DNA from: a virus | IMG/VR virus record: IMGVR_UViG_3300046534_000888 | Coordinates: 1-56,018 of that record | DNA length: 56,018 nt | Strand: one strand, 5' to 3' | Part shown: positions 43,764 through 52,025 of the stretch, piece after piece | How positions within the stretch are numbered: position 1 is the stretch's first letter | Layout of the letters: every line of letters begins with the position of its first letter | Translations under genes and position numbers: made by a program | Notes under the pieces: generated by a model | What the model was told of the DNA's origin: nothing | What the model saw: the letters and a program-made list of their open reading frames with translations, nothing else | Databases searched by the model: none

Positions 43764-43785
43764 ATGGCACAATCCATGTGCCATA
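43764..43785 (-). terminator. Hairpin at operon end, possible terminator
   Basis: TATGGCACA and TGTGCCATA pair around TGGAT, between the stop of the 89-aa gene and the promoter cassette. No U tract follows on the minus strand. Confidence 0.4.
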
Positions 43786-43804
43786 AGGGTTATTAATGAG
43801 GGTA

Positions 43805-44074
43805 TTAATCGATTTTATGGTAGGAATTCATCATCTTGGTGATGATATCGTCTACCTTCACTGTGGTATTGACAATATCTGATATGATTGATCTGGTATT
43901 CTGATCAAGCACGACTCCTTCGTTTTTCCTCACAACAGCATAGTCGATGAAGTCATTGATATGAGTTACAGGTTTATCCGAGGAGAAATTCCACTTTCCC
44001 GCATGATCAATGAATAATGGGTCACCTTCGACCCAATGATTCGGCTTGTATTTGTCATGGTTATCTTTGATCAT
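43805..44074 (-). CDS. Unknown protein, 89 aa
   Basis: MIKDNHDKYKPNHWVEGDPLFIDHAGKWNF.... ATGA overlap with the ClpP-like gene. Not recognised. Confidence 0.7.
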   Translation of the reverse strand: MIKDNHDKYKPNHWVEGDPLFIDHAGKWNFSSDKPVTHINDFIDYAVVRKNEGVVLDQNTRSIISDIVNTTVKVDDIITKMMNSYHKID

Positions 44075-44631
44075 TCTATCGATTCCTTTTCGTTTATGTC
44101 GGCTAGATTATTAAGTCGTTCAGACACTTCTCGGCTTGTTAACCAAATGTCTTTATTGTCGAGCATCGATTGAATTTCTGCTTCGTCTAGGAAGTTGACA
44201 TAAACTTCATTAAGGAATCCTTCGCTCCATTTACGTTCATACATTACATTGTCATACATCTCGCCACCTTTACCGACAACACCACCGCTATAATTGTGAA
44301 ACATAAACATTGAGTTAGATGAGATTTCATATGAATTGGCACACAACAGGATTATTGTTGCTGCGCTCATACAACAGCCTTCAACCGATGCAATTATATA
44401 TGCTTGACTTTCTTGGAGTACTCGTGTAAATTGTAGAGCGGTGTCCATGTTACCACCCTCGGAATTAATGTAAATCTTTATAACATCTTCCTTTGTTGCT
44501 TTGCGGATGGTTTCAAACCAACCTACATACTCTTCTGAATTACCTACAGGTCCCGACAAATAGAACTCATACAAATAACCAATTGGTGTTGCTGTGTAGG
44601 TTTTAAACCCATTCTGTTCGTTTATATTCAT
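44071..44631 (-). CDS. ClpP-like serine protease
   Basis: 186 aa. INSEGGNMDTALQ (~55), EGCCMSAATI (~85, nucleophilic Ser in the CMSAAT turn) and FMFHNYSGG (~110, catalytic His) give the S14/ClpP core. Phage ClpP-like proteins may act in head maturation or proteolysis; its place among replication genes rather than head genes does not decide this. Confidence 0.88.
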   Translation of the reverse strand: MNINEQNGFKTYTATPIGYLYEFYLSGPVGNSEEYVGWFETIRKATKEDVIKIYINSEGGNMDTALQFTRVLQESQAYIIASVEGCCMSAATIILLCANSYEISSNSMFMFHNYSGGVVGKGGEMYDNVMYERKWSEGFLNEVYVNFLDEAEIQSMLDNKDIWLTSREVSERLNNLADINEKESIE

Positions 44632-44640
44632 TTTCGTCTC

Positions 44641-45315
44641 CTAGAAGCCATTGACTTTTCTATATTGATCACGTACCGATAACAATTTAGGAATCCAATC
44701 GTAAATCGGCTCGATGAATATTTGAGGTTTGTGATAGTCTACAGCAATTGCAATTACCGATTGTTTCGGTAACATACCTGTTTGTTCAAATAAAGCAGCG
44801 CCGTAGAATGCACACTGCATGAAATAACTTTCTACCCATTCTCTCTTCTTAGGTTTCGCACTGGTTTTGAAATCGATGATTGATAATACACCATCCCATT
44901 CAGCCACAAGATCAACACGTCCCGCAATTTCTAACTTGTCGGAATATAGTGCAACTTCCTGAGCGTATATGTCGCCAATCGATTTATCAAGTACGGGTTT
45001 TAAACTATGAAATCCTGCAAGTACGTTGGGCATGTTGCCCCCGATATAATCTTCCTTATTGGCAAGATAATCTTCAGCGACTTGATGAACCGCAGTACCT
45101 CGAGTCGCGGCGTGGCGTGATACACGATCAGACTCTTCTTTACCTACGTTCTTTTTCCATTGTTCGATTGCATCCTTTGATAGGCTCGACAACACTGTGG
45201 TGATAGAAGGATATCGTTTCCCTTCGGGCGTCATATACAAACGTCGACCGTGAACCATTTCAGCGGTCAAATCTTTGTATTGTAGAGGAAGTCCGACGTG
45301 ATTGAACACTACCAA
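44641..45315 (-). CDS. PD-(D/E)XK exonuclease, RecB/Cas4-like
   Basis: 224 aa. TRGTAVHQVAEDYL (~67), AQEVALYSDKLEIAGRVDLVAEWDG (~112-136) and LSIIDFKTSAKPKK (~140): the GxxD...(D/E)xK active site with the QxxxY helix (YFMQCAFYGAAL). Likely acts on DNA ends in recombination or host DNA breakdown. Overlaps PhoH by 7 bases. Confidence 0.88.
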   Translation of the reverse strand: MVVFNHVGLPLQYKDLTAEMVHGRRLYMTPEGKRYPSITTVLSSLSKDAIEQWKKNVGKEESDRVSRHAATRGTAVHQVAEDYLANKEDYIGGNMPNVLAGFHSLKPVLDKSIGDIYAQEVALYSDKLEIAGRVDLVAEWDGVLSIIDFKTSAKPKKREWVESYFMQCAFYGAALFEQTGMLPKQSVIAIAVDYHKPQIFIEPIYDWIPKLLSVRDQYRKVNGF

Positions 45316-46001
45316 TCAACTCCTAACTTCATCATTTCCTTTGTCATAATGTATTCACGAACAAGATCACTTCGAACGATATCTTCCCAACCGAATTCAA
45401 TGCTCTGAAACATTTTCATATTTGAAACGATATCAAGAAACGTGAGAATGTCTTCCTTATCCTTTCGAGTGGTGAAATCACTTTGACGATAATCGCCACA
45501 TGCAATGAACTTGCAATTATTACCGAGTCGCGTAATCGTCGTATTCAATTCACGGCCTGTAAGATTTTGCATTTCATCCACGATAACGATAGCATTGTCG
45601 ATGGTGATTCCTCGCAGAAAGGAAGTGGTTACAAATTGAACATCTCCATTTGCTTTCAATCTGTCCCATGCATCACTTGAATTGAAAAGATCATTACATA
45701 TAATCATGTAAGGCGCTTCATAAACAAGTTTCTTTTCTTCTTCATCACCTGGGAGAAAACCAATGTCTCGTGTAGGTACGATTGATCTAACGATAATCAA
45801 TTGCTTGTATTGCGTTTCTTTATCTAATATATCCACTAATGCATTGGCAATTGCCACAAATGTTTTACCTGTTCCTGCTGCTCCTGATAGAATGAGATTA
45901 TAATTATCTTTATACGCCTTAAATACTCTTTCCTGATTTTTAGTTATAGGTTCGACGTATTTTAGGTCTTCAAGTTTTAATTTGGAACTTCTTGCTTTCA
46001 T
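45309..46001 (-). CDS. phoH: PhoH-like ATPase
   Basis: 230 aa. Q-type start PITKNQERVFKAY, Walker A SGAAGTGKTFVA (~39), RSIVPTRDIGFLPG, Walker B AIVIVDEMQN and CGDYRQSD. A full PhoH core, frequent in marine phages; probably an RNA/DNA helicase-like ATPase. In one operon with the nuclease and ClpP-like gene. Confidence 0.93.
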   Translation of the reverse strand: MKARSSKLKLEDLKYVEPITKNQERVFKAYKDNYNLILSGAAGTGKTFVAIANALVDILDKETQYKQLIIVRSIVPTRDIGFLPGDEEEKKLVYEAPYMIICNDLFNSSDAWDRLKANGDVQFVTTSFLRGITIDNAIVIVDEMQNLTGRELNTTITRLGNNCKFIACGDYRQSDFTTRKDKEDILTFLDIVSNMKMFQSIEFGWEDIVRSDLVREYIMTKEMMKLGVDW

Positions 46002-46232
46002 CTAGTAATCCGGGATGTTATTTACGCGGTGGGTTTCTTTGACTCGGGCAATCGCTTCTCTGAAGCCGTCGTCAACTTTGATGTTTGTACCAACACCACT
46101 AACGATTCTTGGTGAACCGACGATCTGTCTTATATGTGGGTTTTGAATTAGATATTCGCCCATTGCTTTATAGCTCATTAGCTTTTCGAATCGTTCTTCG
46201 GTTTCACGGTTTTCAAAATCGTATAGTGGCAT
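46002..46232 (-). CDS. FmdB-like T4-type conserved protein, 76 aa
   Basis: MPLYDFENRETEERFEKLMSYKAMGEYLIQNPHIRQIV...: the MPxYDFxxxExGExFE start of the FmdB zinc-ribbon family, but without its cysteines. Known to me from many T4-type phages. Directly before PhoH. Confidence 0.78.
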   Translation of the reverse strand: MPLYDFENRETEERFEKLMSYKAMGEYLIQNPHIRQIVGSPRIVSGVGTNIKVDDGFREAIARVKETHRVNNIPDY

Positions 46233-46249
46233 GATAATTCTCGTTATAG

Positions 46250-46411
46250 TTAAAAGTGTGTATCTTCAATATCAATGATTTTGGAGTTTATAAACTCCAT
46301 TTTAGTTTTCATTTTGTATGCCTTTTTCTGATTGCCTTGTTTCTCAAGTTTAAACATATAGTGCTTTAGTTCCTTTGAATCTCTTTTAAGACGTTCTATT
46401 TGTGGCGACAT
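46250..46411 (-). CDS. Small basic helical protein, 53 aa
   Basis: Start MSPQIERLKRDSKELKHYMFKLEKQGNQKK, with GAGG 6 bases upstream. The longer frame runs through a terminator hairpin. Preceded by a late box and a terminator. Confidence 0.68.
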   Translation of the reverse strand: MSPQIERLKRDSKELKHYMFKLEKQGNQKKAYKMKTKMEFINSKIIDIEDTHF

Positions 46412-46428
46412 ACTTACCTCGTAGTATA

Positions 46429-46465
46429 AAAAAAGGCCGAACGGATTTACTCCAATTTCGGCCAT
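46429..46465 (-). terminator. Intrinsic terminator / attenuator
   Basis: GGCCGAA and TTCGGCC pair around ATTGGAGTAAATCCG, followed by seven T's on the minus strand. It lies between a late box (46500) and the 53-aa gene. Confidence 0.85.
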
Positions 46466-46499
46466 CGATTGTTTATGATAGGATTGTTTATCATAAAGC

Positions 46500-46507
46500 T
46501 ATTTATA
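46500..46507 (-). promoter_or_regulatory. T4-type late promoter box
   Basis: TATAAATA; with the terminator at 46429 it defines a transcript of about 65 bases. Confidence 0.6.
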
Positions 46508-46514
46508 AAACGAG

Positions 46515-46946
46515 TTACTTCAAGATTAAGGTTGGGAATTCACCCGCCACCACTTTCTTGGTGAGACCCTTGATGACTCCAGCCATCTTCTTGTCTTTCA
46601 TCAACAAGATATATTTCGCATCTTCGGGGTGCAGGTTTTCAATGAAGCGTATGAACTTCCCTTCACGCATTACAGGTGCGAGCTTGGTGCCATTATTACC
46701 CAAAACGAAAATTGCGAGTTGAGGTGACACCTTATCCAAGGGAGTTGGATTTCCCAACTCTTTATCTTCAAGATCGAATGGCGTGTATGGAACATCACCC
46801 TTGGGCAAATTCCACTGAATGCTGTCATCAAATGAACCTTTGAGGAAATCTCGTAAACCAATCGAATTGTGCTTTCGCAACACCTTTGCCTTCTCTACAG
46901 CACTTGGTGTAGATGCAACTTCTGCTAATACTTCATGTAAATACAT
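46515..46946 (-). CDS. DUF6433-like conserved T4-type protein, 143 aa
   Basis: Start MYLHEVLAEVASTPS by TAATG coupling to the RNase H gene. KAKVLRKHNSIGLRDFLKGSFDDSIQWNLPKGDVPYTP is the pattern of a family found next to rnh-like genes in many T4-type phages (DUF6433, from memory). Function unknown. Confidence 0.8.
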   Translation of the reverse strand: MYLHEVLAEVASTPSAVEKAKVLRKHNSIGLRDFLKGSFDDSIQWNLPKGDVPYTPFDLEDKELGNPTPLDKVSPQLAIFVLGNNGTKLAPVMREGKFIRFIENLHPEDAKYILLMKDKKMAGVIKGLTKKVVAGEFPTLILK

Positions 46947-47818
46947 TATAGGAATTCCCCGACACACTCTATCAGTTGTCTGTGTCTGTTGTTAATTAAA
47001 TAGTTCAGAACTTTATTGTTCCCTTTTTCGATCTTTTTCATTTCTGCATCGTGCGAATCGTTAATAGTCAGAGCCAATTCAGTTGGGGTTGAGTTTAGGT
47101 CAACCAACTTCTTGTTTCGGACATAATTACGCCACATTTCTGGAGTCAATGCTTTCTCCATTTCTTCTTCATTCAAACCCAGCAACGGACCAATGAACTT
47201 CTTAACGATAGGTTTCTGTCGTTCCGCATTGACAAACACTTTATCATGGCTGTGAATACTTGGAACACCATCACCTTTGTCGCCGCGAATGATATGCTCT
47301 TGTAGATATTGAACAGGATTGCTATGTTTAACCTGCTTCTTCTGGACAGGGGCAAATTGCTTTACATTGGAATAGCGATGTAATTGAATGAAGTCGTGAT
47401 CACCCGAAACTATCATAACCTTTTCGAATTGACCAAACTCTTGAGTGCGTTCCACGAGTACACCGATGATATCGTCTGCCTCGGCACCTTCTTCATGGAT
47501 TACACTATACGGGAAGTTGTTCTTTAGGTCGTTTCGAACACCATCAACAATTTCAAATAGAGCAGACCAATCAACACCATTTTCTTCGGCTGCGGTTCTA
47601 TCGACCTTACGTTTGTATTTGTATTCAGGAAAGTAGTCTCGACGCCATGAATTTGCATCACAGGCGATAACCATCGTGCCGTATTCCTTTCGGAATTTGA
47701 CATTGTATAGCCGAATGCTGTTAAGAATCATATGACGAATCATATCACCTCGAGTATGATCGAGTTTCTGAACCATAATATTGGCTATTGCTATTGCATT
47801 AAAATCTATAATTATCAC
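46946..47818 (-). CDS. rnh: RNase H / 5'-3' exonuclease (T4 Rnh-like)
   Basis: 290 aa. FEN-type active site: MIIIDFNAIA (~3), EEGAEADDIIGVL (~112), IVSGDHDFIQL (~138) and GDKGDGVPS (~180). Matches T4 RNase H, which removes RNA primers from lagging-strand fragments. Own promoter upstream (47850). Confidence 0.93.
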   Translation of the reverse strand: MIIIDFNAIAIANIMVQKLDHTRGDMIRHMILNSIRLYNVKFRKEYGTMVIACDANSWRRDYFPEYKYKRKVDRTAAEENGVDWSALFEIVDGVRNDLKNNFPYSVIHEEGAEADDIIGVLVERTQEFGQFEKVMIVSGDHDFIQLHRYSNVKQFAPVQKKQVKHSNPVQYLQEHIIRGDKGDGVPSIHSHDKVFVNAERQKPIVKKFIGPLLGLNEEEMEKALTPEMWRNYVRNKKLVDLNSTPTELALTINDSHDAEMKKIEKGNNKVLNYLINNRHRQLIECVGEFL

Positions 47819-47849
47819 TCATTTAACCTTTTCATTGTATATTTCATAT

Positions 47850-47878
47850 ATTATATCATAACTAGTGTGTCTTGTCAA
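47850..47878 (-). promoter_or_regulatory. Sigma70-type promoter for the RNase H gene
   Basis: TTGACA-N17-TATAAT; its -35 overlaps the stop of the next gene upstream. Confidence 0.82.
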
Positions 47879-48303
47879 TCCTTTTTGAATAAAGTTTTAA
47901 CATGGTTGCGATGGATTTTGACCCCTATAAAGGCGTTATAGTAATCTTCAGGCTTTAACAATACTTCAAGATCGAATTGGAGTTTTGCTTCCATGTAGTT
48001 CATTTCACCTTTGGTCATACAGAGCTCTAGTATCTCACGATGGAATCGATCAACACCGAACTCTTCTACCAAACTCTTAACCAATTCACTAGAACCATAA
48101 TATTTCTTCCAATCTGTCTCGACGATTTTCTTACGTTTGTTCTTCTTTCCTTTCAATGGTGGTAGTTTTCGAATCGTCATAAGAGTCTTCTTACCAACAT
48201 ATTTCATTCCATTTGATGTATCGGTTATGCAATATATAAAGCCTTTCCATTCACCAATATCATCAGAGGTGAATTCCGCCCCTTTATAAATCCACATCGT
48301 CAT
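47875..48303 (-). CDS. GIY-YIG-like nuclease (Seg-type)
   Basis: 142 aa. GFIYCITDTSNGMKYVGKKTL (~22-42) fits a GIY-YIG start with altered GIY (FIY...YVG), followed by the conserved W..YYGSS and FHREILELC. Similar to phage Seg-like homing-type endonucleases. The ATG follows GGGGGTTG. It sits between nrdA and rnh; whether it is mobile is open. Confidence 0.78.
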   Translation of the reverse strand: MTMWIYKGAEFTSDDIGEWKGFIYCITDTSNGMKYVGKKTLMTIRKLPPLKGKKNKRKKIVETDWKKYYGSSELVKSLVEEFGVDRFHREILELCMTKGEMNYMEAKLQFDLEVLLKPEDYYNAFIGVKIHRNHVKTLFKKD

Positions 48304-48451
48304 CAACCCCCAATTTAAAGTTTTCTAATATTGTGCAACATTCCATATTGCAATCCATCCCGTCAATGTGACTACAACCTTTTGCAAGGTAGCGGTCACA
48401 CGAATAGACGGGGTCTTTTGGGTGTAGTATCTTTCCTAGAAGTTCAAACAC
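48284..48451 (-). CDS. Small Cys-rich protein, 55 aa, GTG start
   Basis: GTG directly after the nrdA stop (TGAGTG). CDRYLAKGCSHIDGMDCNMECCTI: a KGCSHxDGxxC motif I remember from short phage proteins near nrd genes. Six cysteines suggest metal or thiol chemistry, perhaps with the reductase (inference). Confidence 0.72.
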   Translation of the reverse strand: MFELLGKILHPKDPVYSCDRYLAKGCSHIDGMDCNMECCTILENFKLGVDDDVDL

Positions 48452-50188
48452 TCAACCCTCACATGCCACACATTCAGACGAAGCCGCTTTAACACCTGAC
48501 TCGGAACGAATGTAATATAGTGATTTTATATAGGGGTCTTTGAATGCAATCTCATGGATGCGTGAAATGACTTCTTCACTTTCATCGGCACTGAAAAACA
48601 AGTTGATCGATTGTGCCTGATCAATATGTCTCTGTCGAGCCGATGCAAGTCTGATAATGACTTCCTGATTGATTTCGAACGCGGTACGGAATACCATTTT
48701 CTGTTGATCGTCAAGCCATTCTACATGTTGAACAGAACCATTTTCGTCGATGATACCATTAATAGTCTTTGGATTAAATACGCCCTTCTCTTTCATGACT
48801 TTGATCAATACAGGATTGATTCGATCAACTTCACCAGCACTAGTTCTTTGAACATAGGCATTCTTATAAACAGGCTCTATTCCTTGTGACACAGACCCAC
48901 ATAGAATTGCAGAAGACAAATTAGGCGCGATAGCAATACGGTGAGTGTTTCTAAGACCGTAACCTACGCACCATTCAGGTTCACCGTAACGTTCCGCTAA
49001 CCATCGTGAGGCGCGCTCTGAAGCTATGTTGAGTTGTTTAAAGATGCTGTTGTTGATCATGTGTGCTTCCATCGATTCAAACGCCACATTCTTTTGTTGT
49101 AGATAGGTGTGCCATCCCAACGTTCCCAATCCTAATGCTCTACCTTTCTCGGTAAAACGGACTGCCTTTTCTAATCCCTTAATCTTCTTACCTTCGGCAA
49201 TAAACTCTGAAGCAACACAATCAAGGAAAATAGTTGATTCAAACATGACAAGTTCAGGGTCGGGCATTTCATCATACTTAGATAAGTTGACAGATGATAA
49301 AACGCAAGTGAATGTCACATCATCAAAGCCTGTACCGGCCTCACTTGATGAAGCATTCAATGTGATTTCAGTACACAAATTAGATGCATAAACTTTAAGT
49401 CCGCGGTCAGTGTACATAGGTGGGCTTAGTCGATTCACTTTATCAACAAAGAAGTAATAACCCTTTCCTGTAAGCATTTTTACCTTTAAAGCCTTTTGAT
49501 AACGAGCAACTGCATCTTCATCACCTGCATCGAGACGTGCAGTGAAATCATCACTGACATTCCAACCAACGTTCACATCATCTGGAAGTGCTATGATGTG
49601 GTTACACATTTCCCAAAAATCACCTGACTCAATAGGAATATAGCCTGCCCATGAACCACGGCGAGTGCTACCTTGCGAAACGTCACGAGACATTTGAACA
49701 AAGTCTTTGAATACAGGAACAACACCGCTTGCAGTTCCACCAGTACTAATAGGAGTTCCACGTTCACGAATAGCACCAAGATATGAACTTGTACCAAATC
49801 CATTCTTAGATAATAGCGCCGATTCTTTCTGTCCGTCATAAAAATCCAATACTGAATCACCGATGAAACTTCCAGAACATGAAACGGGCATACCACGAGT
49901 TGTACCCATGTTTGCCATGACAGGTGTGCTTGGTGCAAGATAACCATTCCACATCAGGTTAAAGAATTTTTCATTCCACTCGTCTTCATAGCCTACCATA
50001 TGTTTCGACGCACACTTCGCTATACGTTCAAAAGTAGATCGTACATCAGGTTCGTCATCCGTTTTGTATTTCTCCTTGAACATCTGCCAACCTGGTGTTG
50101 TGTACCATTCTGGGATTCGACCTTCGGCTTGCAATCGTTTACGCTCACGTCCTAATTCTTTATAAATCGATACAAACTTTTCGATCAT
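48452..50188 (-). CDS. nrdA: Ribonucleotide reductase class I, large subunit
   Basis: 578 aa. It lacks the N-terminal ATP cone of E. coli NrdA. STPVMANMGTTRGMPVSCSGSF (~88) has the first active-site cysteine; NLCTEITL and SSVNLS carry the catalytic loop; the end is SECVACEG with the redox CxxC. Makes dNDPs with NrdB. Starts by ATGA overlap with nrdB. Confidence 0.93.
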   Translation of the reverse strand: MIEKFVSIYKELGRERKRLQAEGRIPEWYTTPGWQMFKEKYKTDDEPDVRSTFERIAKCASKHMVGYEDEWNEKFFNLMWNGYLAPSTPVMANMGTTRGMPVSCSGSFIGDSVLDFYDGQKESALLSKNGFGTSSYLGAIRERGTPISTGGTASGVVPVFKDFVQMSRDVSQGSTRRGSWAGYIPIESGDFWEMCNHIIALPDDVNVGWNVSDDFTARLDAGDEDAVARYQKALKVKMLTGKGYYFFVDKVNRLSPPMYTDRGLKVYASNLCTEITLNASSSEAGTGFDDVTFTCVLSSVNLSKYDEMPDPELVMFESTIFLDCVASEFIAEGKKIKGLEKAVRFTEKGRALGLGTLGWHTYLQQKNVAFESMEAHMINNSIFKQLNIASERASRWLAERYGEPEWCVGYGLRNTHRIAIAPNLSSAILCGSVSQGIEPVYKNAYVQRTSAGEVDRINPVLIKVMKEKGVFNPKTINGIIDENGSVQHVEWLDDQQKMVFRTAFEINQEVIIRLASARQRHIDQAQSINLFFSADESEEVISRIHEIAFKDPYIKSLYYIRSESGVKAASSECVACEG

Positions 50189-51192
50189 TCTACTTGTCCC
50201 CATATGAAGTTGCTTTCTTTCCAGTCTCTGTTATACTCTGAACCGGCAGAGATAAAGAAGTCATGGAGTTTTGATGAATTAATATTCTTATAGAACCACG
50301 CAGCGATGGGATTATAAGTTGGCTTGTATAGCTTTTCGTAACCTAATTGCTCCAAACATAGATCAATTCGGGATTGAACAAACATATCTAGTTGGTGTTC
50401 GGTGATGCCCCGAATTGTTCCTTTTTCAAAAATCATTTTGATTATTTCCTTTTCATGTTCGTAGGTCTTTTTGGCAGTTTTAATAATCTCGGCTTCAAGT
50501 TTCTTAAGTTCTGCTTTTGTTAAATCGGCTTCTTTCAATAGAGTTTTGAATAACCAAGCATCAGCCAATGCGTGTAGATTTTCATCCTTAACTGAGAAGT
50601 TAATACCGGCAATCAAGTTGGTGAGTTTGTTCTTGCCTTCTGCCTGAAAGTGTTTCAGGAATGCGAAGTTGGAATATAGCACAGCACCTTCAATGAATGA
50701 AAACGCGCCAAGACTTCTTAGCAAATCCATGTTGTTATCTGAAGGTGCACTGACAACATCACTAATCCATTCAATGCGATCATTCAGAGTTTTGTTGTTC
50801 TTATATGAATTATAAAACTCTTCGGTTGCAAGTCCGAGGATTTCATTAATCTTCGAATAGAATGGAGCATGCACATTAAGTTCCACATATGCAAACATAT
50901 TGGCCATGCGTTGTATATCGGGACGAGGAAATGCTCTTGCTACTCGGGTCGACCAATATTCGTTGCCAACGTGTAGTTCATATTCCGTAAACAGCTGTAG
51001 TACGGTTGTAACGCCGTGAATTTCTGCTTCGTCAAGGTTGTTCTTGAGATCATGAAGATCCTTCTCCATCGATATCTCGCGGTCTGTCCACAATATATCT
51101 TGTTGTTCTTCCGCGAAGGCGATTGCCTCGAGGTAATCGAATGTATATTCCGATTTTGGGGTTCTTATTCTAGGGAGTTTTCTTTCGGGCAT
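50185..51192 (-). CDS. nrdB: Ribonucleotide reductase class I, small subunit
   Basis: 335 aa, ferritin-like. FTEYELHVGNEYW (~68), ELNVHAPFY (~103, metal ligands and candidate radical Tyr), FIEGAVLYSNFAFL (~168) and VKDENLHAL (~202). The E-x-x-x-H spacing in ELNVH differs by one residue from the usual ExxH. Own promoter upstream, back to back with a plus-strand promoter. Confidence 0.92.
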   Translation of the reverse strand: MPERKLPRIRTPKSEYTFDYLEAIAFAEEQQDILWTDREISMEKDLHDLKNNLDEAEIHGVTTVLQLFTEYELHVGNEYWSTRVARAFPRPDIQRMANMFAYVELNVHAPFYSKINEILGLATEEFYNSYKNNKTLNDRIEWISDVVSAPSDNNMDLLRSLGAFSFIEGAVLYSNFAFLKHFQAEGKNKLTNLIAGINFSVKDENLHALADAWLFKTLLKEADLTKAELKKLEAEIIKTAKKTYEHEKEIIKMIFEKGTIRGITEHQLDMFVQSRIDLCLEQLGYEKLYKPTYNPIAAWFYKNINSSKLHDFFISAGSEYNRDWKESNFIWGQVE

Positions 51193-51230
51193 GTATTCGG
51201 TTCCTGTTGTTATTATGTAATTGTTATGGT

Positions 51231-51259
51231 ATTATACACCATCTAGGTGCGTTTGTCAA
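51231..51259 (-). promoter_or_regulatory. Sigma70-type promoter for nrdB-nrdA
   Basis: TTGACA-N17-TATAAT on the minus strand, 39 bases before the nrdB ATG. Confidence 0.82.
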
Positions 51260-51281
51260 CCCTTATTTATTAAATAAAAGG

Positions 51282-51310
51282 TTGACAAAACTGCGTAGTT
51301 GTGTTATAAT
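51282..51310 (+). promoter_or_regulatory. Plus-strand sigma70 promoter, copy 2
   Basis: TTGACA-N17-TATAAT on the plus strand; nearly the same as 9142-9170 and with the same AACTAAGTCGTGCCG downstream. It would transcribe antisense to the holin-like gene. Confidence 0.8.
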
Positions 51311-51342
51311 AACTAAGTCGTGCCGGGGCAGGTTGGTATGTA

Positions 51343-51867
51343 CTATCTATTCTTTTGTTCAGGCATCGATAAGGCGCGTTCACCAAACCACCACATGGTA
51401 GCTGTTGATGCTGCAAATACGGTCGAATATAACACGTACTTGATTATTTCTACAATCTCCGATATACTAAAGATTGCTTGTTGATCTACTGCCAATGAGG
51501 CATATTCTGTCAACGTTCCATCCATGATCATTCTTAGTTCAAATATGACTAATACCCATAACGTCAGAGTAAGGAATGGACGGAATAGAGTCTTTGCGGC
51601 AACAACCCATTTGTAATTAGGTTGACCATTCAATGATACTTCACTTTGGTGTGTTGTATTCATTGCTTCCCAAGACGAATCATTGATTGATGATTCCATC
51701 TTAAGTTTAATTATATCTTTTTGAAATTCACGTTCCTTATCTTGTTCGACTGCCTTCTGTTGACGTTCCTTGTTTTTCATCCACGAACCAAACGCGGCGC
51801 CAAGAACACCAAATATGCCGCCAGAACCTATTGACAGTGCACCGCCAATTAATGTCATCCAATCCAT
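51343..51867 (-). CDS. Holin-like membrane protein, 174 aa (3-TM type)
   Basis: An N-terminal glycine-rich helix (LIGGALSIGSGGIFGVLGAAFG), a charged coiled coil (NKERQQKAVEQDKEREFQK), then FRPFLTLTLWVLVIFEL and a last helix (YVLYSTVFAASTATMWWFG). The layout matches GTA_holin_3TM-type proteins. Its 3' end faces the plus-strand promoter. Confidence 0.72.
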   Translation of the reverse strand: MDWMTLIGGALSIGSGGIFGVLGAAFGSWMKNKERQQKAVEQDKEREFQKDIIKLKMESSINDSSWEAMNTTHQSEVSLNGQPNYKWVVAAKTLFRPFLTLTLWVLVIFELRMIMDGTLTEYASLAVDQQAIFSISEIVEIIKYVLYSTVFAASTATMWWFGERALSMPEQKNR

Positions 51868-52025
51868 TATTTGACCTTCTTCTTAAGGCCTTCAAGCCAT
51901 TTCTTAAATGACTTCATACCTGTACTACGTTTATACATGTTCTCCGCACTGTATTTATTCCGGCCATCCTTGTTGAAATCTATACCACCACCTGAAGCGG
52001 TGTTTGCTATTTCTTCTTTTAACAT
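51867..52025 (-). CDS. Small basic protein, 52 aa
   Basis: MLKEEIANTASGGGIDFNKDGRNKY...MKSFKKWLEGLKKKVK. The IANTxxGxGI.F start is known to me from virion-associated phage proteins. Overlaps its neighbours at both ends. Confidence 0.72.
   Translation of the reverse strand: MLKEEIANTASGGGIDFNKDGRNKYSAENMYKRSTGMKSFKKWLEGLKKKVK

Noticed and set aside
47875-48303. Group I intron or intein near nrdA/nrdB
   Set aside because: The GIY-YIG-like gene stands free between complete genes; neither nrd gene is interrupted.
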